Positions 1 to 12,265 of a stretch of DNA of 64,000 nt are shown here, one piece after another. A model generated the notes under the pieces. It did no database searches. It had not been told where the DNA came from and was given only the letters and a program-made list of their open reading frames with translations. The stretch is from NCBI RefSeq assembly GCF_037975245.1, contig NC_092577.1, positions 36,942,898-37,006,897 on the forward strand, written 5' to 3'. Position 1 is the first letter of the stretch. Each line of letters starts with the position of its first letter. Both the position numbers and the translations under genes were made by a program. Source of the stretch: Apostichopus japonicus (lineage: Eukaryota > Echinodermata > Holothuroidea > Aspidochirotida > Stichopodidae).

Positions 1-3000
1 CCTGATGGGCGGGGCTTATAAAGGTTGACCCTGATATTAAGATTTCATTGGTTGTCCGTCTTTCGAAATGGCCTTCGATGTATTTTCGTGGAAATTTTGT
101 CTGATTGAATTTGTGGTAAAGATGTTTGTTACTGAATTGCGATAATAAATTAATAATGGATAACAGATCACAAACAGCAAAAGCGAACTTTCATACCGTA
201 GCTAAATCTCTTCTTACATGTGCAGACGTTTCTTCGCATGTATCTATTCTTTTTCAAAGATGAAATAACTTACTCTGTGCAATCCTACTGAGTGCGTGCA
301 TACACTGAAAATGTGAACTTCAGATAACCCTGCTACACAACAGTTCCATACATAGGTTGTACACACTCCCTACGCGAATATATCTCGAAAGCTTTAAAAG
401 TGACTTGTAAAGGTATGAAATGAAATGAGTATCTCCAGTTCGTTATTTTCGTAATAGCAAAAACTATATTACGGTTATATATTGTGAAAAGAGAGCGGCT
501 TTTTGTGGACAAGCCACGTTAAGCAGTAACTGGCTTACAATTACCTGAGGGAGTGTGTTGATTAAATTCACTCCATGTAAACATGGAACAGAAAAGGTTG
601 GGTAAGTGCCAAGTTCCCGGGAATCACATGTTTGCCTAAGTTCCGAGTTGTTCGAGGACGGTTGACAAACATTCGGGAAATTGTTGTAATATGATTAGAG
701 TTAGGGTCCAGATTGTGGCTAGAAAGTCTGTGTAGGGATGTGAGGACTCATTTAAATGTATATTGTCTTACAAGGGGAAAAAACCCTATTTATTGATACT
801 AAGACAGTCATTACTTACTTGTTATACCAAATTATTGATTAACTTACTGATTGCTCGAATTAGTAAGTTATTAGTAATTAACATAAAATAACAAACTGAT
901 ATGTCATAAACCAATTCTTAATTTGTTTCCATGTTTTATAAAAGTAATTTTGTATTTTCGTAATAAGAAATATGTTTGTTTGCCAAAATCATTAATCAAC
1001 TTTTGCGTCAGATCATGTTCATCTTTAAGCAAAACTTGAGTAGCAATGTTTCGGCAAAGGCTACATGAATTACCACATATTTAAATTAGATATGACGTAA
1101 TTGCTTCGTCTCCTTATAATGCGTCTGGTCTGAATTTCATTGCGCCACTTGAGAATAAGTTTAACATTGACCACAAGATTTATGCAATGTGGTTAAGTTA
1201 TGTGTACCCGATATGAACTATACCGATTTCCAAAAAAGTTATTGAACCCTTCTGGCTTTAACATGAATTTTGGCACGATGTTTAATTTGCATTCATCAGC
1301 TTAGATTTCCGCAAGAATCAATGGAACCTCGTGACAGTCTGTGGTAAAACAGGACGAGACAATGTCCACGTAGACAGACCGATGACGCATGCATACGTAA
1401 TGAGGTTGAATGAGTGTTTCAATGCATGAGCGACTGACTCACGCATGCATCCAACTAAATGTTCTGGATAAGGTGATCATTACATAAACGCAACAGTTTT
1501 GCACATTTAGTACTACTGTCCCTGGATTGAACCTGTTTTCATGACCAAAAAACAATTGAAATTAAATTTTGAACATGTTTTGTTTTATTTCTTAATTAGC
1601 TATAACATTAAACAATCGAATGTGTAACCACTATGTGTGTGTAGGGGCAGGGGTTATTGACGGCTGGGAAGGATTGAAATCCACTTTTTTCTTTGAGGTA
1701 ACCAGGTACCGTAGTTATATTGTTGGGTCCGATTGAAGCCTGAAGCAGGTTAGGAGGATAGTGTCCTAACCGTATACTCTAAAAACTTGGCCCAACCAAA
1801 TGATTGCCGCCAAAACCTTGAATAAAATGCACACAGTTTTGACCAATGTATCGGCACTCTTTGGCAATGAAATTTGTTAAACTGTCGTAATGTTACTCAC
1901 TTTGGAGCAAAACTGTGCCCAAATTTGATTGGATACATATCATGTGTTTGGTCAAGTATTTGTCCAAAGCTACTTCCTCCTCCTTCGTCATGAACTGAAA
2001 TGCTCTTTACGTAGAGCTAGAAGAAAGTAGTTGTTCTTCTTCCATTGCATACCGTACCGTATGGGTAAGTGAACCTATACCACACGAGGACTCCCCGTGC
2101 ATGGCAGACATGGTAACACTTATAACAATATATTCCACAGTAAGCGAACTATCAAATTCGATGTTTGTTTGACCGTATACCCCCCCCCCCCCCAACTTGA
2201 CTTACTAAGCCCTCCCTTCCTTATCAGCCGGGAAGAGGATCCTAGTACACCCCCCCCCCCCTTCCTCACCCCATCTTGACTGACTAAGCCCTCCCTTACT
2301 CATGTATCAGCCGGGAAGAGGATCCTAGTAAATTATGTCATTAAGACTTCATGGTCATGGCAGATGTTCAAAACAATGTTACTTTCCTAAACGAAAATTA
2401 CCTTAATTATTTATTCTTGAAATGTGACACATTTGAACAAACTTGGTTTCGAAATACTCTGCTTATAGAAATTCATCAACATACAACTAATTGTTTTAAC
2501 TAATGTGACTTTTTCCTCAATGGCTAAATGATTTCTACATTAGGACATTCTCAGCTACTTTTTCTGAAAGACAAAATCGCTAACTCGGGTTGTTGACATA
2601 CAGGTGCATTGTTGTTGGCCTATTGTATAACATTTCAATCAGGCAAGGATAGGCGTATAGCGTCCTGGCTAAATTTAACTAATTGGCCAATGCCCAACAT
2701 TTGCCTGGTGTGTCACACGTTGGTAATTTCACATGGCCACGTCACATTGGTCCTTAGCAACACGATGGGACATATACACATGGTAAAGACTTTCATATAG
2801 AGTATGTAGTTATAAAGATAATTCGTAAGGAAATTAGCAAGTGACGTATATATTATTATATCGTTCATCACTAATTTCTGTCTTATCCACCGCAGTACAC
2901 ACTCCGTCCGGTCCAGTGAAATTGCGAGGTACAATAGTTGTGTTATTCTAGTTAATCAATTATTTACTGATCTTATAATATCTAGTGTAATTTACTTAAA

Positions 3001-4930
3001 ACAGTCAATCCGGGTGTTGCGGGAGTGGGGGTGGGGTTGGTTTATATGTAAAACAATCCGAACAGGAATGGCCCTTTAGGCTTACCTTACATCGGGAGGG
3101 TGAGTCCCACTACAAATAGGTGCTTAACAAGATGGCAGCTGATATTTCCAAGGAATAGTATGATTGAAATGGACAAAACGTAATCTCGCACGGAGCGGTT
3201 TATCCAAGAAATCGAACCATGGTATTGAGTCAGTACACATATCTATATTGTGCACTGGCATTATAGTACGCGTCGGGTATGTTTGCACGTATACAGAAAG
3301 GCATACCGGTATGCGCATAACCAAGTTTGCAATATACTTCATTGTTACTCACTTGAAAAGCCAACTCGCATTATAGTAGCTGAGTATTCAGTAAGGTTAT
3401 TTACTCTTGTATCATTTCCGCGAATTAATGATTACTATTCTATTTCGTTATTGGCATTTGCATCATCCTCCATCCCAAGGCTTCTTCCAGGAATCCAGCA
3501 TCTTCTACAAGCATAGATAGAGAGAAGAGAGCAGGTTATATTATGAGTCACAACAAGCGGCCGCCGTGCTATGATTCAAACTGCACATGCGCAGTGGAAT
3601 GATCGATCATAGATAACAGTTAAAAGAAATTCGTTTATATCCCTTCAGTGTTACGAGCTGCATATCAATCCTTGTTCGTTAAGTATAAAAAACAAAGCAT
3701 CAATCGAAAGTCATATCAAGGGAGCTCGTTATATCTCACTTTTAAAATTAAAAAGTGTGATGCTCTACATTTTCTTGAAGTTATAATTAAATTATTAAGG
3801 GAGAACGTATCCTGTACCCACTCCTAGCCCTCCCACACATACACACAAACACACGCACACACACGGCCACATTTCCACCCGGCCTCGCTCTCCCAGCCCC
3901 GTGAACTATAGTTCTCATTAGTGTTATTGGCAAATTACCTGGAATATGAAAATGCGGCTTATATATACATATATACAGAAGGGCAATTATTGTATCAAGG
4001 TACTACAACTGGATTCGTGTATAGTACATCCAAACGTCTTCTGCAGGGAAATCGACGAAGGTGTGGGACTGGGCAGATCGAGGGGGGGGGGGGGGGGGTC
4101 GGGTGGAGTAAGAGTCAGATCAGCGTTCACAGGTGTTTAATTTTCACCAGTCACGAGAGAATCAATTCGGTCAAAGCTATTAGGGAGGGGTGGGGTGTTG
4201 GAGGACCAGGGCATATCACCCTCCCCGTCCGGCGTCTGTGGACAGTAGGCCTTCGATAACATATTTTGAATTTCAATAACATAAGTCGCAGACCGAACAG
4301 GTCCAAACGAAACACTCATGCATGTTCACAACCACAACTTACTTGAGTTTGATTTTCAAGACAACCTATTTCAGTCCTAAAGCGCTCAAATCTTATATGT
4401 AATAATGAATAAAATATATATTTTTTTTTATAAAATATTACGGATCATCCAAACCAAATGCCCCGTTATGGGAATTATCAGTGTAGTCAAATTATTTAAC
4501 GGTACCGATCATATGATATTGAGATTAAAGAATTTCTGCATGTACTTTATGCAGGTCCGAGGCTGTAATTCATTGATTTAAATACGATTACGTAACGAAT
4601 ATAAGTGATTTTTCCAAGAAAATACAAACTGTATACATACGTCAGATGTGATGGTGCGTGCACTAACAGCACGTATATGGGGGTATAGATCGGACTATAT
4701 GATTATTATGTGCTATACGTTACTCGAATCAGGATTGTGACCTGTTTCTCTATAGCTGGGGCGTTGGCTATCCCGTGGGAGGGTCTGGCCGTATACCATA
4801 CGTAGTTTTGGAGGATCAGCTGATTGGATGGTGCGGGTCGGGCTGGGTACTGTAACCTGGATAGGTTTGTTGCTGTGAGTTAGTTTCCCGTCAGGAGATC
4901 TGTTTGAGTCTGCAGAGACGTTTGGGGCGT
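1..4930. other. No supported gene
   Basis: Stops are dense in all frames and no domain is recognised. It holds two poly-C runs (2180-2193 and 2250-2261) inside a ~75-bp duplicated segment (2200-2330), a CA-rich microsatellite (3835-3870) and a 17-bp poly-G run (4082-4098). The first 25 bases have a GC-box/TATA-like look (gggcggggcttataaagg), but no transcript unit can be tied to it. Confidence 0.6.
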
Positions 4931-5278
4931 GGGGGTTGTAGGTGGTTTTATGGGGTTGTAGGTGGTTTTATGGGGTTGTAGGTGGTTTTATGGGTTTGTA
5001 TGGTTTTAGGGGGTTGTAGGTGGTTTTAGGGGGTTGTAGGTGGTTTTAGTGGGTTGTAGGTGGTTTTAGTGGGTTGTAGGTGGTTTTAGGGGGGTTGTAG
5101 GTGGTTTTAGTGGGTTGTAGGTGGTTTTAGGGGGTTGTAGGTGGTTTTAGGGGGTTGTAGGTGGTTTTAGGGGGTTGTAGGTGGTTTTAGGGGGTTGTAG
5201 GTGGTTTTAGGGGGTTGTAGGTGGTTTTAGGGGGTTGTAGGTGGTTTTAGGGGGTTGTAGGTGGTTTTAGGGGGTTGT
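4931..5278. repeat. 20-bp G-rich minisatellite, about 17 copies
   Basis: The unit is ggggttgtaggtggttttag, almost exact in the second half of the array, with tgggg variants in the first half. The plus strand is strongly G-rich and nearly C-free, so it could form two-tier G-quadruplexes. It is not telomeric. Confidence 0.95.
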
Positions 5279-6983
5279 CAGACCTCTTACTTTTTTCCCC
5301 ATACACCGAGAGTGTCGTGATCATCTGCAACAAGTTCAAATGCGTTACGGCGGTCAGGGTTATAGTAAAATATCCCTGTAGCAGTTTGATGATATGGGTG
5401 ACCATCATTTCATTTTCTATCATATTATGGTAACTAATATAACATGCTAGAAATTTGCTAGATCGGTTCCTGGAGGCCGTAAATCTACACGTCCGCCGAA
5501 ATGGACATTGAGGGTGGGGGGGGGGGGAGCGGGGGGCAGGAATCGGGTCGGACTAATGTCTGACTACTTATTGCTGTTAAAAACATATTGGGGCCGCCAT
5601 CCGTCATCAGCCCCTCTCCCGATGTCGGGAGGGGGAGGGGCTGGTCAACATTACTAGTCCTAGTCCAAATGTGCCGAACTAATTGTGGAGAATTGATAGC
5701 TTTTGAGAAAATTTAGACCAATTTGATTTTCTAATACTCATAGTAGCCCTGTTCACGTGAAATCATACATCTCATATAATAATTCAAGTCCTGTTTTTTC
5801 CTGTGTGTGAGTGTGTGTATGTGTGTGCGTGGAAATGTTACACAATGGAAGTTTACCCTGACATGGTGTGTACTCTTTCATTTACTATAGTGCAATTGGA
5901 CCGTTCCAAACTGTCGCATGATCTTTCTTTTGTTTAAATTGAAGAGCAGGAGAAGAAACCCTTTAACCTTTGTGAACTAGATATCGACATCACGATAAGG
6001 CCTATAGTCTTCTTTGAACTTTACACGAACCACGCAGAGCTGTAATCAACTTTTTTTCACTCTTTTTTTTTTCTTTTTGAAGGGAATTTATGGAATATGG
6101 AAACTTTAAAGTGCCGTCAAAATGTTACGGTATTTGTAATAATTCTGTGAAAGGTCGCCTTTTCTGAAAAAGTGATGAAATTGATATTTTGACGTATTAT
6201 CTTAATACTAAACGATTTTGTAACTTAGTGATTAATTCCTCACATTTAATATTATTCATTATTCATTTTATCAAGGGCCCATTTTTGTATAGCAATAATT
6301 TGAATTTAATTCACTTAAACGTCACACAACCAAACTTATAGAATATCCTGAGATCTTTGCATTTATAAATAATTTGCAACAGAAACTTTGACAAATACTT
6401 GACGTTGTGGCGTCGAGAGCCGTAGTGGGTCCCCGGGGACAATTATGTGCTGTCTATAATTATATATTTTAGAAAATACCAAATACAATTAACGGCACCT
6501 TAAAATTTCCGTAGAAGGGTCAGTTTGATCGCACAATTCAACAAATGACAACACATACATTTAGACAAATTAAGTGGGGTTTGGCAGAAACTTGGTTAAC
6601 ATAACAATGTGAGGTTTTACTGCCAATTCACTTTGTTTCTTGTTAAGCGGCAGCGTCATCGGGGATTTAAAGAAACGCTAATGGGGGAGGGGGGAGGCCA
6701 ATGGGGGGAGGGATAAGCGTAGCAAAATGCATGCCGTATGTTGATGCAAACATGAATGTTGTCGCATTGAAATATCAAATCCAGACCAAGGATATAACCG
6801 TGACCTAATCAGGTTTGGAATTCAAACCTTGGGGATCAGGTTAAGGTTATCTTATTTTATCTAAAGAACGAAGACAATTTGCCCCGGTCTGGTAGAGTTC
6901 GGGGCATTTTGCATCGAAGCACCTTCCATTTAACAACAATTGCTGGGATGCAGCCTCCCCTTAGACTCCTACATTGTACGACA
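5279..6983. other. No supported gene
   Basis: AT-rich sequence with a 12-bp poly-G run (5516-5527), a short TG-rich microsatellite (5802-5830) and a purine-rich patch near 6685-6715. No frame longer than background and no RNA gene were seen. Confidence 0.6.
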
Positions 6984-8650
6984 TCCTACCCTACCCCTCA
7001 TAGCTTCCTACCCCTACCCACATAGTTTCCTACCCCTACCCCTCATAGTTTCCTACCCCTACCCACATAGTTTCCTACCCCTACCCCACATAGTTTCCTA
7101 CCCCTACCCCACATAGTTCCCTACCCCTACCCCTCATAGTTCCCTACCCCTACCCCTCATAGTTTCCTACCCTACCCACATAGTTTCCTACCCCTACCCC
7201 ACATAGTTTCCTACCCCTACCCCACATAGTTCCCTACCCCTACCCCTCATAGTTTCCTACCCCTACCCACATAGTTTCCTACCCCTACCCCACATAGTTT
7301 CCTACCCCTACCCCACATAGTTCCCTACCCCTACCCCTCATAGTTTCCTACCCCTACCCCTCATAGTTTCCTACCCATACCCCACATAGTTTCCTACCCC
7401 TACCCCACATAGTTCCCTACCCCTACCCCTCATAGTTTCCTACCCCTACCCACATAGTTTCCTACCCTACCCCTCATAGTTTCCTACCCCTACCCACATA
7501 GTTTCCTACCCCTACCCCACATAGTTTCCTACCCCTACCCCACATAGTTCCCTACCCCTACCCCTCATAGTTTCCTACCCCTACCCCTCATAGTTTCCTA
7601 CCAATACCCCACATAGTTTCCTACCCCTCATAGTTTCCTACCCCGACCCCACATAGTTCCCTACCCCGACCCTTCATAGTTTCCTACCCCTACCCCTCAT
7701 AGTTTCCTACCCCTACCCCTCATAGTTTCCTACCCCTACCCCACATAGTTTCCTACCCCTACCCCTCATAGTTTCCTACCCTACCCCTCATAGTTTCCTA
7801 CCCCGACCCCTCATAGTTTCCTACCCCGACCCCTCATAGTTTCCTACCCCGACCCCTCATAGTTTCCTACCCCGACCCCTCATAGTTTCCTACCCCGACC
7901 CCTCATAGTTTCCTACCCCGACCCCTCATAGTTTCCTACCCCGACCCCTCATAGTTTCCTACCCCTCATAGTTTCCTACCCCTCATAGTTTCCTACCCAT
8001 ACCCCTCATAGTTTCCTACCCCTCATAGTTTCCTACCCTACCCCTCATAGTTTCCTACCCCGACCCCTCATAGTTTCCTACCCCGACCCCTCATAGTTTC
8101 CTACCCTTCCCCTCATTTTTTTCCTACCCATACCCCTCAGTTTCCTACCCCTACCCCTCATAGTTTCCTACCCTACCCCTCATAGTTTCCTACCCCGACC
8201 CCACATAGTTCCCTACCCCGACCCCTCATAGTTTCCTACCCCTACCCCTCATAGTTTCCTACCCATACCCCACATAGTTTCCTACCCCTCATAGTTTCCT
8301 ACCCCGACCCCACATAGTTCCCTACCCCGACCCTTCATAGTTTCCTACCCCTACCCCTCATAGTTTCCTATCCCTACCCCACATAGTTTCCTACCCCTAC
8401 CCCTCATAGTTTCCTACCCTACCCCTCATAGTTTCCTACCCCGACCCCTCATAGTTTCCTACCCCGACCCCTCATAGTTTCCTACCCCGACCCCACATAG
8501 TTTCCTACCCCTACCCCTCATAGTTTCCTACCCTACCCCTCATAGTTTCCTACCCCGACCCCTCATAGTTTCCTACTCTTCCCCTCATTTTTTCCTACCC
8601 CGACCCCTCAGTTTCCTACCCCGACCCCTCATAGTTTCCTACCCCTCACT
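6984..8650. repeat. C-rich ~23-bp minisatellite, about 1.7 kb
   Basis: The base unit is catagtttcctacccctacc(cct), with length variants of about 14-24 bp and sequence variants (cacatag, ccccgaccc, gttccc). Runs of variants recur as blocks. For example, 7590-7900 and 8240-8500 carry the same order of variants, which points to larger-scale duplication on top of unit slippage. Confidence 0.95.
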
Positions 8651-9618
8651 CTTTCAAGTTCGTATACAAAGCTGGTTGCGCTCCTGTCTCCATTAACCTT
8701 CCCCAGCCCCACACTTCAGTACCACAAATTTGCGATTCCAGCTTACCATCCATAGATTTATAAATTCCCAGATATACTAGTTCCCTGAAATGTTTTTTCA
8801 TCCACCGATTTTTTTTTTTTTTTTAATTCTTCCAATCATGTTATATTCTTAACCGTACTTCACATTCTTAATTAACCGTGGGTTCATGTCAAGTTTATCT
8901 CCCCCCTTAGTAAGCCTACGAACCATATAACCTATAGGTGGCCGAGGTAAGTTCTGCGCCAATGTGTTATCCCTCTATTTTTTCACTTTTTTTCTTTCTA
9001 AATCCATATTGGTTTCACAGCTGTTGTTGTATGATATTTTCATTTAATATATGATTATATCCAAGCACCGTGAAAAGCGGCACGCTCTCAATACTAGTTG
9101 TTGGAATCTTATGCTCATATCATTGTTCGCTGCACTTAAAGTTGCACGCGTTTACGTAGAGAGCTAGCATGACCACACGAAAAGAGGGTTCAGACCGTTT
9201 AAAACGTACGTCTATTGTATAGAAGGTCAAAGGTGACGTAAGCCCCGCCTATCTTTAATAGTAAATTAGCAGTTGAACTTGACTTCACCTTTCTATGAAG
9301 CGACAAATCTCGAGAGATCCATTGTAATTATGCAGGTGCCGTAATAAACAGTGTGGTTCAACGGACGTTACTTGGGACTGACTTGGCTGGGAACTTCCAA
9401 AACGTCGCGCCAGCCGTCAGAAGGTGAATTTCGGATGTGGAAACATATACAATCCGGAGATGACAGGGTTACACTCTCCGAGCATATCTTTACTATACTT
9501 ACAAAAAAATGTGTAGGCGTTATTAATACGGAGATAGGATTTAAAAGACGTGGGTGAATACTACCAAGCCATTAACCAGTTCCAACCTCAGCAATCCATC
9601 TTCCTTACTTCATCCAAG

Positions 9619-9647
9619 CAGGGAGTTGTTATCATAACAACTCCCTG
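9619..9647. repeat. 29-bp perfect palindrome flanked by 7-bp direct repeats
   Basis: Arms of 14 bp (cagggagttgttat / ataacaactccctg) meet around a single C at 9633. They are bordered on both sides by atccaag (9612-9618 and 9648-9654). The layout resembles a tiny insertion with its target duplication. Confidence 0.85.
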
Positions 9648-10159
9648 ATCCAAGTATAGTCTCTTGCAGGGATGGAGATCGAGTGTGGGGTAAGGATAGG
9701 AGTGGGGGGGGGGGTGGGGAGTTTCAGTATTCTCCAAACACAATAGAAGACGCGAACACCATAGTACCAGAATATCTTGATAATTTCTTTTCCAATCTTT
9801 GTTTTCAAGTTTTCTTCGTATTTGAAAGCCTTTCAGTAAGGCAGAGAACACTGCCCCTGTTATTACAAACAATATAGACCAATAATTATCATTAAGCCTA
9901 TATTGTCACAACTTCAGACAAGTCTATCTTTTAGCATCAACATATTTAATTCTGACAGCTATCAAATTGATGTAAAGAAAGACAAAACGTTCAAATAAAT
10001 AAATGAAAAGGATAAAGAGAGCGGCCTAGAGAAAAAGGAAATTATTTTTTAACTTAGTAGATGATGAAAACCCTCAATGTTACAAACTCTACTGTCCTTT
10101 TAACTTAAGCATTAATTCAATATTTTAATTTAGACTTGTTCAAGTCTTTTAGCATTCTG

Positions 10160-10930
10160 AAGGTCAACCGAGTACCGATTAATACCGAGTACTCGCCGTT
10201 AAGAGTACCAAATACTGTAGTTTATGATCTGAGTACCGAGTAAGAGTACTTTTCACTCACCGAGTACTTCTCGAGTACTTTTGATTTAGTAAGTATGCAC
10301 TTAAACCCTTATACATACAACTGTCATTATAACCAGATGATATAACAGTTGATGCAGAAGTATCTCAATATTAGTATCACAACTATCAAGTTCTGATCAT
10401 ATCGGATTGAGACGACATAAGCAAGTAACTTCCTGACATGTTTACATATGCACAGCCTGCAGACTATCAATACTGCAATTATACTATTAATTGTTCCGTA
10501 TGTCTGCATGGGCAATTTGACATACATATTACTCATTCACTTCACATTCAAACATTATTCATGTTCATACGTTCATACATCACTCATCCAGTTCATATTC
10601 GTACATTATTCATGTTCATACGTATGTCGTAATACACTGACTAGGCTAAATGTATGATACTGCTGAGACAGAGTTCTGTGCATAACACTATTATAGAGTA
10701 ATATAAATGGATCGAAATATTATATGTCTTCCTGTTGTCATGCTAATTTTATATAACTAGTTTTCATGTAAGTAATCGTAAAGTACTCGTCTTGAGCGAG
10801 TACCAAGTTAAATCCTGTATTTTAGCATTGAACTAGTCCGAGTACTACGACGAGTACGAGCACTTAAGCACCAGCGTACTTTTCATCGAGTACTTGCAAA
10901 ATAGTACCCAGAGTACTAATCGAGTACCGG
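10160..10930. mobile_element. Candidate non-autonomous element with GAGTAC-rich ends
   Basis: Two ~130-170-bp blocks (10168-10282 and 10780-10930) are packed with GAGTAC/GTACTC words and flank a ~500-bp AT-rich core. The outer edges are roughly inverted copies (gtaccgattaataccgagt against the reverse complement of actaatcgagtaccggg). This is the layout of DNA transposons with motif-rich subterminal regions. No clean termini or target duplication could be fixed. Confidence 0.35.
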
Positions 10931-12126
10931 GCACTTTGTTAGTACTACACTACTGCATGGGAAGTATACCCAATCTCTCCCGCCTTTGCACACGCCATAA
11001 AAGTCGCTTCAATAAGTTTCATGTCTGTCTACTCAAACGTTGTTTGACTGAACAAAATCAGTCAATGAAAAGTGTGAACCCCGTCCAAGCTAGCTAGCCA
11101 AGTAACCCATAACACGAGTATGAACTTACACGCTTCTACTGCACATTCTTTTCCATAAACACCGGTTTTACATTTTTGGCACACTGCCCAGTATAGCCTA
11201 CCCACGTTGTCTATGTATATGTGGCGACTGTGTACCCCTTTGCATTGATACTTAGATAAGTTGATTAAATAATATTTCCTTTGTTCAAACACACGTGCAT
11301 TATATAACATATAAGTAACCTATAACCGACCCTTATTATTTTGCTTCATCACACGATGACTAACTCCCTGTTAGATATAGCTTCTCTATACATAGGCCTA
11401 CCCGACCTCAACTGCATAGGCCTACGCGTCGATGGCTTTGTACAAAAATATGACTATTCGCAGAGCCGGGTGATTGGAAAGGAAAAACAAGTGCCTAGGA
11501 GGATTTCCAGGAAACACGAGCCTTGTTCCTGAATCACTCCTGTGAGCTGTAGCAACCATCTTACTATTGACTGTCGTGGAAGAGAGAATTTCTATTGGCT
11601 GTTTTTATTGGAAACCCAGCGAGCTTACCAGAGGGAAAACAGATGCTGGTTTACGGGTTCAAATAAGGGACACGGAGTTCGTTGTACAAGTCAATCCGTG
11701 AAGGCTAGAAATGGTTAGCTAGCAGGTAGAAGGAGTAAAATTCCGAAGGGAAGTATAGAACTTTAGATTTCACTTTAGATATGTTGCTCATGGAAGCAGA
11801 CGGTATCGGCTAACTGTCGGACGATCACACCGTGTGTATCTTTTCGTCTTATGCAACAGTGTCATGACCGTGGACTTGTCTGTTCTGGAATGGTCAACGG
11901 TGGCGTAGTACGGTATAATGGTTCATTTGTGGGCGGATACTTGGGTGGGGAAGGGGGGGGGGCGGTGTCCCCAGCATGGTCCAGGCGCTACTGAAATTTC
12001 GACGTCATAATTTATTCATCCAACTAGCAACCTAGTGGTTTTACTTTATTTCAACACTGTTAACATTCTACCTTGAAACTATATGAAAAGCAAAAAGAAA
12101 GTACAAGATTACAGGTCCTAATTGCA

Positions 12127-12265
12127 GTATGACGTCACAGATTTACAAAGTCGAACACCTGACACGATTTTTAAGCTAGGTTATCTCCTAAACTGACCAG
12201 GATTGTTCTAAGCTGTTTGTGGGAGTTGATCACCACCAAGATCTTCATGATCGTAAACCTTCAGA
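12127..12265 (+). repeat. Diverged dispersed repeat (copy at 34747-34880)
   Basis: Shared ordered words are tatgac(g/a)tcacagattta, gacacgactttttaa, acctcc/tctcc, tagctgttt and aagatttct. This reveals an old dispersed family with a second copy in the same orientation inside a RIM intron. Its class is unknown. Confidence 0.4.

Noticed and set aside
1-30. GC box plus TATA-like promoter
   Set aside because: The motifs are present, but no transcription unit on the plus strand can be linked to them.
8-9249. ggcggggctta at 8-18 and its inverse at 9239-9249 as ends of a 9.2-kb element
   Set aside because: Only 11 bp match exactly, the left flank is outside the window, and no target duplication or coding content supports it.
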